From the NCBI GenBank assembly GCA_016125475.1, contig WGLR01000009.1, forward strand, positions 111,731-175,730: a stretch of DNA of 64,000 bases, in the 5' to 3' direction. Both the position numbers and the translations under genes were made by a program. Shown here one piece after another: positions 9,632-18,608 of the stretch. The notes beneath the pieces were generated by a model, which had not been told where the DNA came from, made no database searches, and worked only from the letters and a program-made list of their open reading frames with translations. Source of the DNA: Betaproteobacteria bacterium (GTDB taxonomy: Bacteria; Pseudomonadota; Gammaproteobacteria; Burkholderiales; Ga0077523). The first letter of the stretch is position 1. Each line of letters begins with the position of its first letter.

Positions 9632-10288
9632 TTGAATCGTCGCAACCGCAACGAGATCGCGGCCCGGGTCGCCCGGGACATCCCGGAAGGGTCGTACGTG
9701 AACCTCGGCATCGGCCTGCCCACGCTCGTGGGCAACCACCTGCCGCCCGGACTCGAGATTTTCCTGCACAGCGAGAACGGCATTCTCGGCATGGGCCCGG
9801 CCCCTGCGTCCGGTGCAGAGGATCCGGACCTCATCAACGCGGGCAAGCAGCCCGTCACGCTGCTCACGGGCGGGTGCTACTTCCACCACGCGGACTCGTT
9901 CGCGATGATGCGTGGCGGACACCTGGACATCTGTGTGCTCGGCGCGTACCAGGTGTCTGCGACCGGCGACCTCGCGAACTGGAGCACCGGCGAAGCCGGC
10001 GCGATTCCGGCAGTCGGGGGCGCGATGGACCTCGCGGCCGGCGCGAAGAAGGTCTTCGTGATGATGGAACACCTCACGAAGGCGGGGGAGAGCAAGATCG
10101 TCGAGCGCTGCACCTATCCGCTCACGGGCATCGGCTGCGTGAAACGCATCTACACGGACCTCGCGGTGATCGATGTGACCGCACGCGGTCTCGAGGTGAT
10201 CGAGCGCGTGGACGGGCTTTCCTTCGAGGAACTGCAGCGCCTGACGGGCGCGAGACTGATCCCGGCGCCTGAAGCCGCGGCGGCGTGA
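9632..10288 (+). CDS. pcaJ: 3-oxoadipate CoA-transferase subunit B
   Basis: This 218-residue beta subunit carries the active-site glutamate of class I CoA-transferases in the motif SENGILG (Glu48), which forms the glutamyl-CoA thioester. The stretch [12 protein letters not shown] and the segment ending [16 protein letters not shown] match PcaJ. Translation starts at a TTG, supported by GAGGAGGA ending at 9626. No better in-frame start precedes the conserved N-terminus. It is co-transcribed with pcaI. A strong hairpin follows the gene, before pcaF. Confidence 0.88.
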   Translation: MNRRNRNEIAARVARDIPEGSYVNLGIGLPTLVGNHLPPGLEIFLHSENGILGMGPAPASGAEDPDLINAGKQPVTLLTGGCYFHHADSFAMMRGGHLDICVLGAYQVSATGDLANWSTGEAGAIPAVGGAMDLAAGAKKVFVMMEHLTKAGESKIVERCTYPLTGIGCVKRIYTDLAVIDVTARGLEVIERVDGLSFEELQRLTGARLIPAPEAAAA

Positions 10289-10292
10289 ACGT

Positions 10293-10320
10293 CGCGCGCC
10301 GGCCTTCCCGCCGGCGCGCG
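10293..10320 (+). other. Intercistronic stem-loop between pcaJ and pcaF
   Basis: CGCGCGCCGGC at 10293-10303 pairs over 11 bp with GCCGGCGCGCG at 10310-10320 around a 6-base loop. No T-run follows. It lies 4 bases after the pcaJ stop and 33 before the pcaF start, so it could cause partial termination or protect the upstream message. Confidence 0.6.
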
Positions 10321-10352
10321 TCCCGGCACCTTTCGGAGAACTGGACATCGAC

Positions 10353-11555
<1,203 letters not shown>

Positions 11556-11594
11556 CGCCGCACGTGCGGGCCGACGTCATGCGTCACCGCGGGA

Positions 11595-11623
11595 GGCGGG
11601 ACGGACGGATGCGCGGTCCCGCC
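11595..11623 (+). terminator. Hairpin downstream of pcaF
   Basis: An 8-bp perfect stem with a 13-base loop starts 40 bases after the pcaF stop. It lacks a T-run, so the terminator call is tentative. Confidence 0.4.
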
Positions 11624-11744
11624 GCCAGGCAGGGAGCACGACTCGCACCTATGAGTTTGTGCATACCGTAGGCCCGTACACGCGCGTCGCCGCGCGCGAG
11701 AGTCCGATGCGACTCGGACCCGGCACGACTGCGACAGTTGCGGT

Positions 11745-11758
11745 TTTCGTTCACGAAA
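11745..11758. promoter_or_regulatory. Palindrome upstream of TIR gene
   Basis: TTTCGT and ACGAAA form a 6-bp dyad around TC, about 200 bases before the TIR start. It is relatively AT-rich for this DNA and could be an operator. No regulator gene lies next to it. Confidence 0.25.
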
Positions 11759-11955
11759 CACGACGTTGCACGACGGCGTGACCGCCGGCGCGGTCGCGAT
11801 CCCGCGCGCTGCACCCGGGCCATGCCTACGGCATCCCGCGGCCGTCCGGAGACAGGTCTGCACGGATCTCGCTTTGACCCATTGCATCACCGACCACCCG
11901 TTCGTCATGATGCGAGCGAGGCACGGGAGGCGGGGCCGAACCCGGGAGGCGAATC

Positions 11956-13017
11956 ATGGCAGGCATCTTCGTAAGCTACCGCCGCAGTGACAGCGCCGGC
12001 TTTGCCGGTCGCCTCGTCGACGATCTCGAGCGGCAGTTCCCCGGCCACCAGCTGTTCCGCGACATCGAGTCGATCGAGGCAGGCGCGGACTTCGTCGACG
12101 CCATCGAGCGCGCATTGCGTGCTTCGTCGGTGCTGCTCGTCGTGATCGGCCCGCGCTGGCTCGACGTCCGGGACGCGGACGACCGGCGGCGGCTCGACGA
12201 CCCGCGGGACTTCGTGCGACTGGAGATCGCGGCCGCGCTCAAGCTTGGGCTGCGCGTGATCCCGGTGCTCGTCGACGGCGCCCAGGTTCCGCCGGCGGGA
12301 GAGCTCCCCCCGGACATCCAGGCGCTGGCACGCCGTCAGGGCCACGAACTGTCGGACAGGCGCTGGGACTACGACGTGGACCAGCTCTTCTCGCAGCTCG
12401 CCCGGGTGAGAGGCCTGCGCCGGAAGAAGGCGAATGCGGACGGAAACGAGCCGGGTCGCAGGAAGTCGCGGTGGCTGCCCAGGCTCGGCCTCGGCGCGGC
12501 AGCGGGCGTGATCGCGCTGGCACTCGCCGGCGTGTTCTCCGAGGACCCTCCCTCGGTCGCCCCCGGAGTACCCGTACGCAGCGTCCTTCCCGAATCGCCG
12601 GCAACGGCGGCCCCGGCGGCGGAGGCCGCCACCACGCCCGCGGCACGCACGGTCGCACGCGCACAGACCGTCGCATCCGCGAGCGAGCGCGTGCGCGAGT
12701 CCGAACCGCCCCGGACCTCGCCCGTCGTGCACACGAATCTCACCGGCCTCTGGCGCACGCCGGAAGGGGACAGCCTGTACTTCCGGCACGAGCACGATCA
12801 GCTGGCGGTCGTCGCGGGCGACGCCACCGCCACACAGGGCTTCGTCGGATCGGGACGGCTGCAGGGACGGCAGGTGACCCTCGCGCTCACGCACCTGCAG
12901 AGCGGTGTGCCCGTCACGATGGACCTTCGGGTGTCGCCGGACGGTACGCGGATGAGCGGTGTCGGACGCGTCGCCGGCATGACCGACGGCGAGAGGATCG
13001 TGCTCGTGAGGCAGTGA
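11956..13017 (+). CDS. Membrane-anchored TIR-domain protein
   Basis: This 353-residue protein starts with a TIR domain (residues 1-150). The N-terminal motif IFVSYRRSDSAGFAGRL, the loop FRDIESIEAGADF, and the helix DFVRLEIAAALKLGLRVIPV are diagnostic. Glu90 of that helix falls where SARM1-type TIR NADases carry the catalytic Glu (by eye, against W-V-H-K-E-I-V), so enzymatic NAD cleavage is plausible. A basic stretch and one membrane segment (about 174-194) follow, then a Pro/Ala/Thr-rich linker (195-257) and a small beta-rich domain (258-353, beginning LTGLWRTPEGDSLYF). TIR would face the cytoplasm and the beta domain the periplasm. GGGAGG sits ahead of the ATG. A caspase-family gene follows after 69 bases. 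Confidence 0.88.
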   Translation: MAGIFVSYRRSDSAGFAGRLVDDLERQFPGHQLFRDIESIEAGADFVDAIERALRASSVLLVVIGPRWLDVRDADDRRRLDDPRDFVRLEIAAALKLGLRVIPVLVDGAQVPPAGELPPDIQALARRQGHELSDRRWDYDVDQLFSQLARVRGLRRKKANADGNEPGRRKSRWLPRLGLGAAAGVIALALAGVFSEDPPSVAPGVPVRSVLPESPATAAPAAEAATTPAARTVARAQTVASASERVRESEPPRTSPVVHTNLTGLWRTPEGDSLYFRHEHDQLAVVAGDATATQGFVGSGRLQGRQVTLALTHLQSGVPVTMDLRVSPDGTRMSGVGRVAGMTDGERIVLVRQ

Positions 13018-13086
13018 ACACCGTGCAATCGGGTCACGCCCGCGGCAGGGGCCGCGGGTGATCCGGCAACGAAGAGGAGACGCGAC

Positions 13087-13932
13087 ATGGCAAGGAAGGC
13101 GGTACTGATCGGCATCAACCGCTACCGGATTCCCGGAGCGGACCTGCGCGGCTGCGTGAACGACGTCGTGAACATGCAGGACGTGCTCGTGCAGTTCTAC
13201 GGCTTCGACAAGTCGGACATCGTCACGCTCACCGACTACGACGCGACGAAGAAGGCCATGCAGAAGTCCATCGCGGATCTCGTCCGGGGCGGTCGCAAGG
13301 GCGACGTGCTGCTCCTGCACTACTCCGGGCACGGGTCGAACGTTCCTGACGCGAACGGGGACGAAGCCGACGGCCGGGACGAGATCCTGTGCCCGACCGA
13401 TCTCGACTGGAAGGATCCGCTGACCGACGACTGGCTGCGCGCCACGTTCGACCGGCTGCGCGCCGGCGTGAGCCTCACGATCGTGATGGACTGCTGCCAC
13501 TCCGGCTCGAACACGCGCGCGATCCTTCCGCCGGACGCACCGTCGATCCCCCGCTACCTGCCGAATCCCTGGGACATGATGGCGGAAGAATCCGGCCGGA
13601 AGCTCCGCGGCCAGGTACGGGTGGGAATGCGCTCGGCGAGCCGCGCCGCACGCCGCCGGTCCGACGTCGTGAACGTGGACATCCCCGAAGTCCTGATCGC
13701 CGGCTGCCGGGACACGCAGACCTCGGCGGATGCGCGGATCGGGGGCTCCTTCAACGGCGCACTCACCTACAACCTCGATGCAACCATCCGGAGCAAGAAG
13801 GGCAGGATCACCTGCCGGGATCTGCACGCGCTCACGAAGGGCCGTCTCGCCAAGGGCGGCTACTCGCAGGTACCGCAGCTCGAGGGCCGCAAACCACGCC
13901 TGGACGCAGCGTTCCTGTCACCGCTGGAGTAG
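13087..13932 (+). CDS. Caspase-family (metacaspase-like, peptidase C14) protease
   Basis: This 281-residue protein has the caspase-hemoglobinase fold signature. It begins KAVLIGINRYRIPGADLRGC. The catalytic His82 lies in LLHYSGHGS, the substrate-pocket acidic motif is DEADGRDEILCPTD (about 92-105), and the catalytic Cys137 lies in MDCCHSG. A basic linker (about 165-190) and a p10-like part with IPEVLIAGCRDTQTSADARI follow. Bacterial metacaspases usually cleave after basic residues. No signal peptide is visible, so it is cytoplasmic. GAAGAGGAG ends 8 bases before the ATG. Its pairing with a TIR gene suggests that a TIR-made nucleotide signal could switch it on, but that is inference. Confidence 0.9.
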   Translation: MARKAVLIGINRYRIPGADLRGCVNDVVNMQDVLVQFYGFDKSDIVTLTDYDATKKAMQKSIADLVRGGRKGDVLLLHYSGHGSNVPDANGDEADGRDEILCPTDLDWKDPLTDDWLRATFDRLRAGVSLTIVMDCCHSGSNTRAILPPDAPSIPRYLPNPWDMMAEESGRKLRGQVRVGMRSASRAARRRSDVVNVDIPEVLIAGCRDTQTSADARIGGSFNGALTYNLDATIRSKKGRITCRDLHALTKGRLAKGGYSQVPQLEGRKPRLDAAFLSPLE

Positions 13933-13942
13933 ATCCCGCCCC

Positions 13943-13980
13943 GGGAATCGCCGGTTACGGGATTAGAATCGGCGGTTCCC
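13943..13980. terminator. Hairpin after caspase gene
   Basis: GGGAATCGCCG (13943-13953) pairs with CGGCGGTTCCC (13970-13980) over 11 bp with one T-G wobble. The loop contains TAGAAT (13964-13969), which could also be a -10 box for the next gene, though no good -35 accompanies it. There is no T-run. Confidence 0.4.
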
Positions 13981-14007
13981 GAGATCACCTACCCCTGAGA
14001 GACACAC

Positions 14008-14859
14008 ATGCAGATCGGCAACATCGGCGTCGTCGGCGCCGGCACCATGGGCAACGGCATCGCGCAGGTCTTCGCCGTCGCCGGGCACTCCGTCGTCCTG
14101 ACCGACGTCGCGCAGAGCCAGCTCGACCGCGCGCTCAAGACCGTGAGCGGCAGCCTCGACCGGCTCGTGAAGAAGGAGAAGATGACCGCGGAAGCGAAGG
14201 ACGCCGCGCTGGGACGCATCCAGACGTCGACCGATCTCGGTGCACTAGGCGGCGCCGACCTCGTGGTCGAGGCCGCAACGGAGAACCTGACCCTCAAGCT
14301 CGAGATCTTCCGCAAGCTCGACGCTGCCGCGAAGGCCGGGGCCATCATCGCTTCGAACACTTCCTCCATATCGATCACGAAGCTCGCGGCGGCCACGCAG
14401 CGGCCCGCACACGTGATCGGCATGCACTTCTTCAATCCCGTGCCGGTCATGCAGCTGGTCGAGCTGATCCGCGGCCTCCAGACGTCTGACGAAACCTACG
14501 CGGCCGTCGAGGCAGTGTCGAAGGCAGTCGGCAAGGCGCCGGTGGAGGTCCGCAACTCGCCGGGTTTCGTGGTGAACCGGATGCTCTGCCCGATGATCAA
14601 CGAGGCGATCTTCACGCTCGGCGAGGGCCTCGCGAGTGCCCAGGCCATCGACGACGCCATGCGGCTCGGGTGCAACCACCCCATCGGACCACTCGCACTG
14701 TGTGACCTGATCGGGCTGGACGTGCAACTTGCAGTGATGCAGGTCCTGTTCGAAGGCTTCAAGGACCCGAAGTACCGGCCCGCGCCGCTGCTCGTCGAGA
14801 TGGTCGAGGCCGGCTACCTCGGACGCAAGACCGGCCGCGGTTTCTACACCTACGAGTGA
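14008..14859 (+). CDS. 3-hydroxyacyl-CoA (3-hydroxybutyryl-CoA) dehydrogenase
   Basis: This 283-residue enzyme oxidises L-3-hydroxyacyl-CoA to 3-oxoacyl-CoA with NAD. The Rossmann motif [15 protein letters not shown] is at residues 7-21, ASNTSSISI marks the substrate loop, and [15 protein letters not shown] carries the catalytic His. [11 protein letters not shown] leads into the C-terminal helical dimerisation domain. Length and the single-domain form match the Hbd/PaaH type, not the fused FadB type. With pcaF nearby it could serve phenylacetate (PaaH) or short-chain fatty acid degradation. The TIR/caspase pair separates it from pcaF. Confidence 0.9.
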   Translation: MQIGNIGVVGAGTMGNGIAQVFAVAGHSVVLTDVAQSQLDRALKTVSGSLDRLVKKEKMTAEAKDAALGRIQTSTDLGALGGADLVVEAATENLTLKLEIFRKLDAAAKAGAIIASNTSSISITKLAAATQRPAHVIGMHFFNPVPVMQLVELIRGLQTSDETYAAVEAVSKAVGKAPVEVRNSPGFVVNRMLCPMINEAIFTLGEGLASAQAIDDAMRLGCNHPIGPLALCDLIGLDVQLAVMQVLFEGFKDPKYRPAPLLVEMVEAGYLGRKTGRGFYTYE

Positions 14860-14869
14860 CGCCCGGGGT

Positions 14870-14951
14870 GCGGCCGGGAAACGCCCGTCCGCATCCCGGC
14901 CGCGCCGCCGCCTTCCGCCCGCACCGTCGAGTCCCGCGCGCGTGCGGGACT
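14870..14951 (+). terminator. Two consecutive hairpins after the dehydrogenase
   Basis: GCGGCCGGG (14870-14878) pairs with CCCGGCCGC (14895-14903), and AGTCCCGC (14930-14937) pairs with GCGGGACT (14944-14951). Both stems are perfect. Neither has a T-run. Confidence 0.4.
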
Positions 14952-15082
14952 GTCGGCCCGGCTGTCAATCCGGCCCGATGCACCAGACAAGGCATTGATT
15001 GGCAATTGTTCCTTGTTCGGCTTGGCACTTGCTTCGGCGCATTTGCGGACTTTTCCGCATCATCCGTCGAAGGAGATACAAA

Positions 15083-15256
15083 ATGAAGAAATTCCTGCCG
15101 CTGATCCTGCCTGTCACCGGGCTCATGCTGCTCGCCGACTGGGCGGCTGCCCAGACCGCGCCGCCCTCGCGAGTGCCCGAACCCGACTCGCTGTGGCTGA
15201 TCGGCATCGCCGCCGCCGCGGCCGTCGGCATCGCGCTGCACAAGCGCCGCAAGTAG
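15083..15256 (+). CDS. 57-residue exported protein with PEP-CTERM sorting signal
   Basis: This tiny protein has an N-terminal signal peptide (MKKFLPLILPVTGLMLLADW, cleavage after AAA or AQ). Only a few residues later it carries a complete PEP-CTERM signal: PEP at residues 32-34 (from VPEPDSLW), a hydrophobic segment (about 37-52), and the basic tail HKRRK. PEP-CTERM proteins are processed by exosortase and linked to extracellular polymer. Here the mature part between the two signals is about a dozen residues. AGGAG (15071-15075) sets the start, the leader is locally AT-rich, and a good intrinsic terminator follows, so it looks like a real monocistronic gene. Confidence 0.8.
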   Translation: MKKFLPLILPVTGLMLLADWAAAQTAPPSRVPEPDSLWLIGIAAAAAVGIALHKRRK

Positions 15257-15335
15257 ACGAGGCGCGGGCAGTCCGTCCGCACCCCGCACGAGAACGCCGG
15301 CTGCCCGGCCGGCCGTGCTCGACCCGAATGCTCGC

Positions 15336-15374
15336 AGGCGGATCCGCCACCGAACGCGGACCGCCTCTTTTTTT
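15336..15374 (+). terminator. Intrinsic terminator
   Basis: AGGCGG plus TCCGC (15336-15347, one bulged A) pairs with GCGGA plus CCGCCT (15356-15366). Seven T residues follow at 15368-15374. It is the clearest rho-independent terminator in the window and ends the small PEP-CTERM transcript. Confidence 0.85.
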
Positions 15375-15498
15375 GTGACGGCGAAAGCATTTCGTCCATG
15401 CCTTTTTCTTGTTACCGCGTGCAACAGTATGTTACGGTTTCGAGAGAGCAGCAGAGACTGTGCAAGGCAGGAGCCCCTTCCCGCGTAGCATCTTCTCG

Positions 15499-15515
15499 AC
15501 AGCATCCCATGCTGT
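15499..15515. promoter_or_regulatory. Perfect 7-bp dyad in the CLC leader
   Basis: ACAGCAT-CCC-ATGCTGT lies 25 bases before the CLC start codon, in a locally AT-richer stretch. It could be a leader hairpin or an operator. Upstream, GTTACCG and GTTACGG form an imperfect direct repeat at about 15410 and 15432. Confidence 0.3.
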
Positions 15516-15539
15516 TAGCAAGTTCAAGGATTTGATGAA

Positions 15540-16919
15540 ATGTTTCCGGCCTGGTTTCGGCGCAGGCTCGACCCCAGCCTGGCGCCCGGGGCCCATGAGA
15601 CTCGTCGCGTGTGGCGACGGTCTCGCGCATTGTGGCTGACGGGGCGCCACTGGCGTGCGCGCTTCATCGTCTGGCTCGGAGGACTCGGTGTGGCGGGCGC
15701 CGCGATGGTGTTCGCGGTGGGCGCCGAATACATGCACGAGCTCTTCAAGGGCATCGTCCACATCTCCCCTTACCTGCCGCTGATCATCTCCCCCCTCGGC
15801 CTGGCGTCGATCGTCCTGATCACGCGCCGGTTCTTCTACGGGAGCGAAGGCAGCGGCATCCCGCAGACGATCGCGGCCCTCGGCATCGAGGACCAGAAGA
15901 TCGTCAAGCAGGCTCTCGGCCTCAAGATCGCGCTCGGCAAGATCTTCCTCACGCTGCTTGCGATGTTGAGCGGCGCATCCGTCGGCCGTGAGGGCCCGAC
16001 GGTGCAGGTCGGGGCGGCAATCATGTACAACCTCGGTCGCCTCAGCCGCAATCGCAGCCGCCGCATGCAGCGCGGCCTGATCCTCGCGGGCGGGGCCGCG
16101 GGCGTCGCGGCTGCCTTCAATACGCCGCTGGCGGGCGTCGTGTTCGCGATCGAGGAGATGAACCGCTCCTTCGAGGCACGCGCGAACGGCGTGATCCTGA
16201 CCGCGGTGATCCTGTCCGGTATCGTTTCCGTCGGCCTGCTCGGCAACTACACCTACTTCGGCAAGACGTCCGTGGCGCTGACCTCGGACGAAAGCTGGAT
16301 ACCCGTGCTGCTCTGCGGTGTCTCGGGCGGCCTGCTGGGTGGCCTGTTCGCGCAGACGCTCATTCTCTTCTCGCAGGGCATCGGCGGCCCGATCGGCCGG
16401 TTCGTCAAGGAGCGCCCGGTGGCGCTCGCGGCGGTCTGCGGGCTGCTCCTCGCCCTGCTGGGCATCGCCTCGGGCGGCACCACGTTCGGAACGGGCTACG
16501 AGGAAGCCAAGGCCATCCTCGACAATCCCGATGCGCTGCCCGCCGTGTACGGACCGATCAAGATCCTCGCGACGATCATCTCCTACGTGAGCGGCGTGCC
16601 GGGAGGCATCTTCGCGCCCTCCCTCGCGGCCGGTGCAGGTATCGGGTCGATCATCTCGTCCATGGCGCCCTACGCGCCGCCCGCGTCGGTCGTCCTGCTC
16701 GGCATGGTCGGCTACCTGGCCGGTGCCATCCAGGCCCCGATCACCGCGTTCGTGATCGTCATGGAGATGACGGACAACCACGAGATGGTGGTCCCGCTCA
16801 TGGCGGCCGCACTGGTCGCCCACGGCAGTTCGCGACTCGTGTGCCGACGTGCGCTGTACCACACGATGGCAGAGAACTTCCTCGAGGCGTCGAAACCCAG
16901 GAAGTCCAGGGCCGACTGA
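15540..16919 (+). CDS. CLC-family chloride channel/transporter
   Basis: This 459-residue multi-pass membrane protein has all the CLC selectivity motifs: GSGIP (residues 104-108), GREGP (149-153, with gating Glu151) and GGIFAPSLAAGAG (about 355-367). The pair Glu205-Glu206 in FAIEEM matches the internal proton glutamate region of CLC antiporters, which favours Cl-/H+ exchange over a passive channel. There are no CBS domains after the last helix. It starts at an ATG in a poorly defined leader. It is monocistronic, and its role is probably anion balance or acid tolerance. Confidence 0.92.
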   Translation: MFPAWFRRRLDPSLAPGAHETRRVWRRSRALWLTGRHWRARFIVWLGGLGVAGAAMVFAVGAEYMHELFKGIVHISPYLPLIISPLGLASIVLITRRFFYGSEGSGIPQTIAALGIEDQKIVKQALGLKIALGKIFLTLLAMLSGASVGREGPTVQVGAAIMYNLGRLSRNRSRRMQRGLILAGGAAGVAAAFNTPLAGVVFAIEEMNRSFEARANGVILTAVILSGIVSVGLLGNYTYFGKTSVALTSDESWIPVLLCGVSGGLLGGLFAQTLILFSQGIGGPIGRFVKERPVALAAVCGLLLALLGIASGGTTFGTGYEEAKAILDNPDALPAVYGPIKILATIISYVSGVPGGIFAPSLAAGAGIGSIISSMAPYAPPASVVLLGMVGYLAGAIQAPITAFVIVMEMTDNHEMVVPLMAAALVAHGSSRLVCRRALYHTMAENFLEASKPRKSRAD

Positions 16920-16964
16920 CGCCGGTACCCCGTCCCCCCGTGCCGCGCGTGCGGCCAGGTGCCG

Positions 16965-16990
16965 GGACGGGACCCGGAATCCGTCCGGGT
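16965..16990 (+). terminator. Hairpin after CLC gene
   Basis: ACCCGGA (16972-16978) pairs with TCCGGGT (16984-16990); an overlapping alternative is GGACGG (16965-16970) with CCGTCC (16981-16986). A short TTTT follows at about 16995. Confidence 0.4.
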
Positions 16991-17084
16991 GCCGTTTTCG
17001 GCCCGACCTCGTCACCCTGCCCCTTCCTCCTCGCAGGGCACGATCCCGCCGTGCGCGTCGTGCGCAAACGTACGGAGGGTGATC

Positions 17085-17450
17085 ATGAAATCCTTTCTGG
17101 CAAAGGCGGCTTTCGCGGTGGCCGCGACCGGCCTGGCAGGCGCGGTCGCGCGTGCCACCGGGGACACCTATCGGGTCGGTGCCGACGACCGTGTCACCGT
17201 CGGGGATTACGCGTGGGCGGTAGGCCGCGTGTGCTACGACATCGAGAAGGATGACGGCTCACCGGGCACGGTGAAGATGTGGACCCCGGGATTGAGTGAA
17301 CTCGACGAGCGGGTGTATCGTGGCTCGGCCTGTTTCCCCGTGGTGGGCTTCGCGCGCATCCGTGCGGGATACGCACCGGACGGCCCGGTCACCATCCGTG
17401 TCGCCCACGACAGCGTCACGGGTCTGCCGTTCGTGGGTCGCGTGCGATGA
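17085..17450 (+). CDS. Small exported protein of unknown function
   Basis: This 121-residue protein has a signal peptide (KAAFAVAATGLAGAVARA) and a small mature domain of beta-rich composition with two Cys (in GRVCYDIEKD and GSACFPVVGF) that could form a disulphide. I do not recognise the family. The ATG at 17085 follows GGAGGG with good spacing; the longer in-frame extension upstream has no signal peptide. A perfect hairpin follows the gene. Confidence 0.65.
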   Translation: MKSFLAKAAFAVAATGLAGAVARATGDTYRVGADDRVTVGDYAWAVGRVCYDIEKDDGSPGTVKMWTPGLSELDERVYRGSACFPVVGFARIRAGYAPDGPVTIRVAHDSVTGLPFVGRVR

Positions 17451-17498
17451 GTGCCCTGCCCGGAAAGTGCCCGGCGGTGCCGGGACGGTCAGCCGCAT

Positions 17499-17519
17499 CA
17501 CCCGGAACTTTTCCGGGTG
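17499..17519 (+). terminator. Compact hairpin after the small exported protein
   Basis: CACCCGGAA pairs with TTCCGGGTG over 9 bp around a CTT loop, 49 bases after the stop. TTT occurs shortly after, but there is no real T-run. Confidence 0.5.
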
Positions 17520-17687
17520 GCGTTTCCCCGGTCCGGGTTAGTGTTCGATCCGGAGGACGTGACACCGGCGTCGGGCAGGGCCGGGGGCTCTCACGATCCT
17601 CCCCGTTTGCAGCAAACCTTTCTTCGGTCGTCGCCGGAGTCGTGTCCCGAGCTGGGGCGCCGGCGCGGACGGTTTAGGAGGCAAGAC

Positions 17688-18608
17688 ATGCCGGACACCT
17701 TGTACCTCGCCATTGCCGAGCGGACATCCGCCCAGGCGGCGGCCCAACTGTCACTGCCGACGTACGACCCGGACTACGTCCTGAAGCTCGCGAAGGGCGA
17801 CAAGCCCATGCCGCCCGACCTTCGGGACCGGATCCGCAACGTCGTACAGCTCCACATCTTCTCGCGAAAGCGGCTCCGCGGACTCGACGAGACGGTCGCA
17901 CTCCGGCGCGAAGGGATACTTTTCCTGCCGGACGGCCAGCAGCTCCTCGACCGTACGCGCGAGGTCGAGGCCCTCGGGCGCGACACCTCCACGTCGCCCG
18001 CGCTGCGCGTGCAGTACCTCTGGGTCGCGATGACCGGATGCTTCCGGCTCGCGCGGCCCCGAGCCGGAGGTGCCGGCAGCCACGCCCACTTCCTGGAGAG
18101 CATCTGCACGCTCGGTGACGAGATGCGCACGCTCGCGGAGCAGGTCTACGGCGCGGACAGTGTCTGGTACCACCTGGCACGCGTGAACGTGTCGAGCGCG
18201 AGGTTCCAGCTCCTCGCGATGCGCAACCAGCTCTCCGAGTCGTTCCTTGCCGAAGGTCACGAGATCTGTCGCGCGGCCGCCCGCGACTGCCCCTGGTGGG
18301 TGGAGGTCCACCGCGATGCCCTCGAATACGCGGCCCTGCTTGGCCGCGACGACGCACGGGACGAAGCCCTGCTGCGGCTGTGCGAAGCGACCCGAAGCCG
18401 GCCGGCCGGCTGGGTCCTGAGCATCGCCCAGCACGGCATGGAGCGAGCGGCGCTCGATCACATCCGGCGGAGCGCGCTCTACCGCCAACTGGAGGATGCC
18501 GTGACGGAGGACCGCACGCGGCTGCGGGCCGTGACGCGTGTCGACCGGCGAGTGCTCGAGACGTTGCGGGCCCTCGTGAACCCGCTCCAGGGAGGGAAAG
18601 CGGAATGA
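17688..18608 (+). CDS. Unknown helical protein with a possible N-terminal helix-turn-helix
   Basis: This 306-residue soluble protein is not one I can place in a family. The first 55 or so residues have a pattern reminiscent of a Cro/CI-like helix-turn-helix (AAAQLSLPTYDPDYVLKLAK, then GDKPMPPDLRDRI). The rest (about 75-300) looks all-helical, like a TPR-type scaffold, without a catalytic motif. TAGGAGGC precedes the ATG. The stop overlaps the start of a gene for a 51-residue exported peptide (ATGA), so the two are made together. A regulator followed by a small exported peptide is the layout of peptide-sensing systems; here that is a hypothesis only. Confidence 0.6.
   Translation: MPDTLYLAIAERTSAQAAAQLSLPTYDPDYVLKLAKGDKPMPPDLRDRIRNVVQLHIFSRKRLRGLDETVALRREGILFLPDGQQLLDRTREVEALGRDTSTSPALRVQYLWVAMTGCFRLARPRAGGAGSHAHFLESICTLGDEMRTLAEQVYGADSVWYHLARVNVSSARFQLLAMRNQLSESFLAEGHEICRAAARDCPWWVEVHRDALEYAALLGRDDARDEALLRLCEATRSRPAGWVLSIAQHGMERAALDHIRRSALYRQLEDAVTEDRTRLRAVTRVDRRVLETLRALVNPLQGGKAE

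Larger units (their letters stand above)
11556..11955. other. 400-bp intergenic region before the TIR gene
   Basis: I see no gene here. It holds a perfect hairpin, GGCGGGAC (11595-11602) with GTCCCGCC (11616-11623), which may end the pca transcript. It also holds a small dyad GTCCGA-N6-TCGGAC (11702-11719) and a palindrome TTTCGT-TC-ACGAAA (11745-11758). The last two are candidate regulator sites for the TIR/caspase pair. No convincing sigma-70 promoter is visible. Confidence 0.5.

Noticed and set aside
11956..13932. Classical Thoeris (ThsA/ThsB) system
   Set aside because: No SIR2-SLOG, MACRO or other ThsA-type effector lies nearby; only the TIR-caspase combination fits.
15019..15040. Sigma-54 promoter (TTGGCAC ... 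GGC) before the small PEP-CTERM gene
   Set aside because: The -24-like TGGCAC is present, but the -12 element reads GG, not GC, at the required spacing, so I do not call it.
17451..17687. N-terminal extension of the 306-residue protein (in-frame open sequence from 17451)
   Set aside because: The extension spans a strong hairpin (17499-17519) and has no ribosome site; TAGGAGGC marks ATG 17688 as the start.
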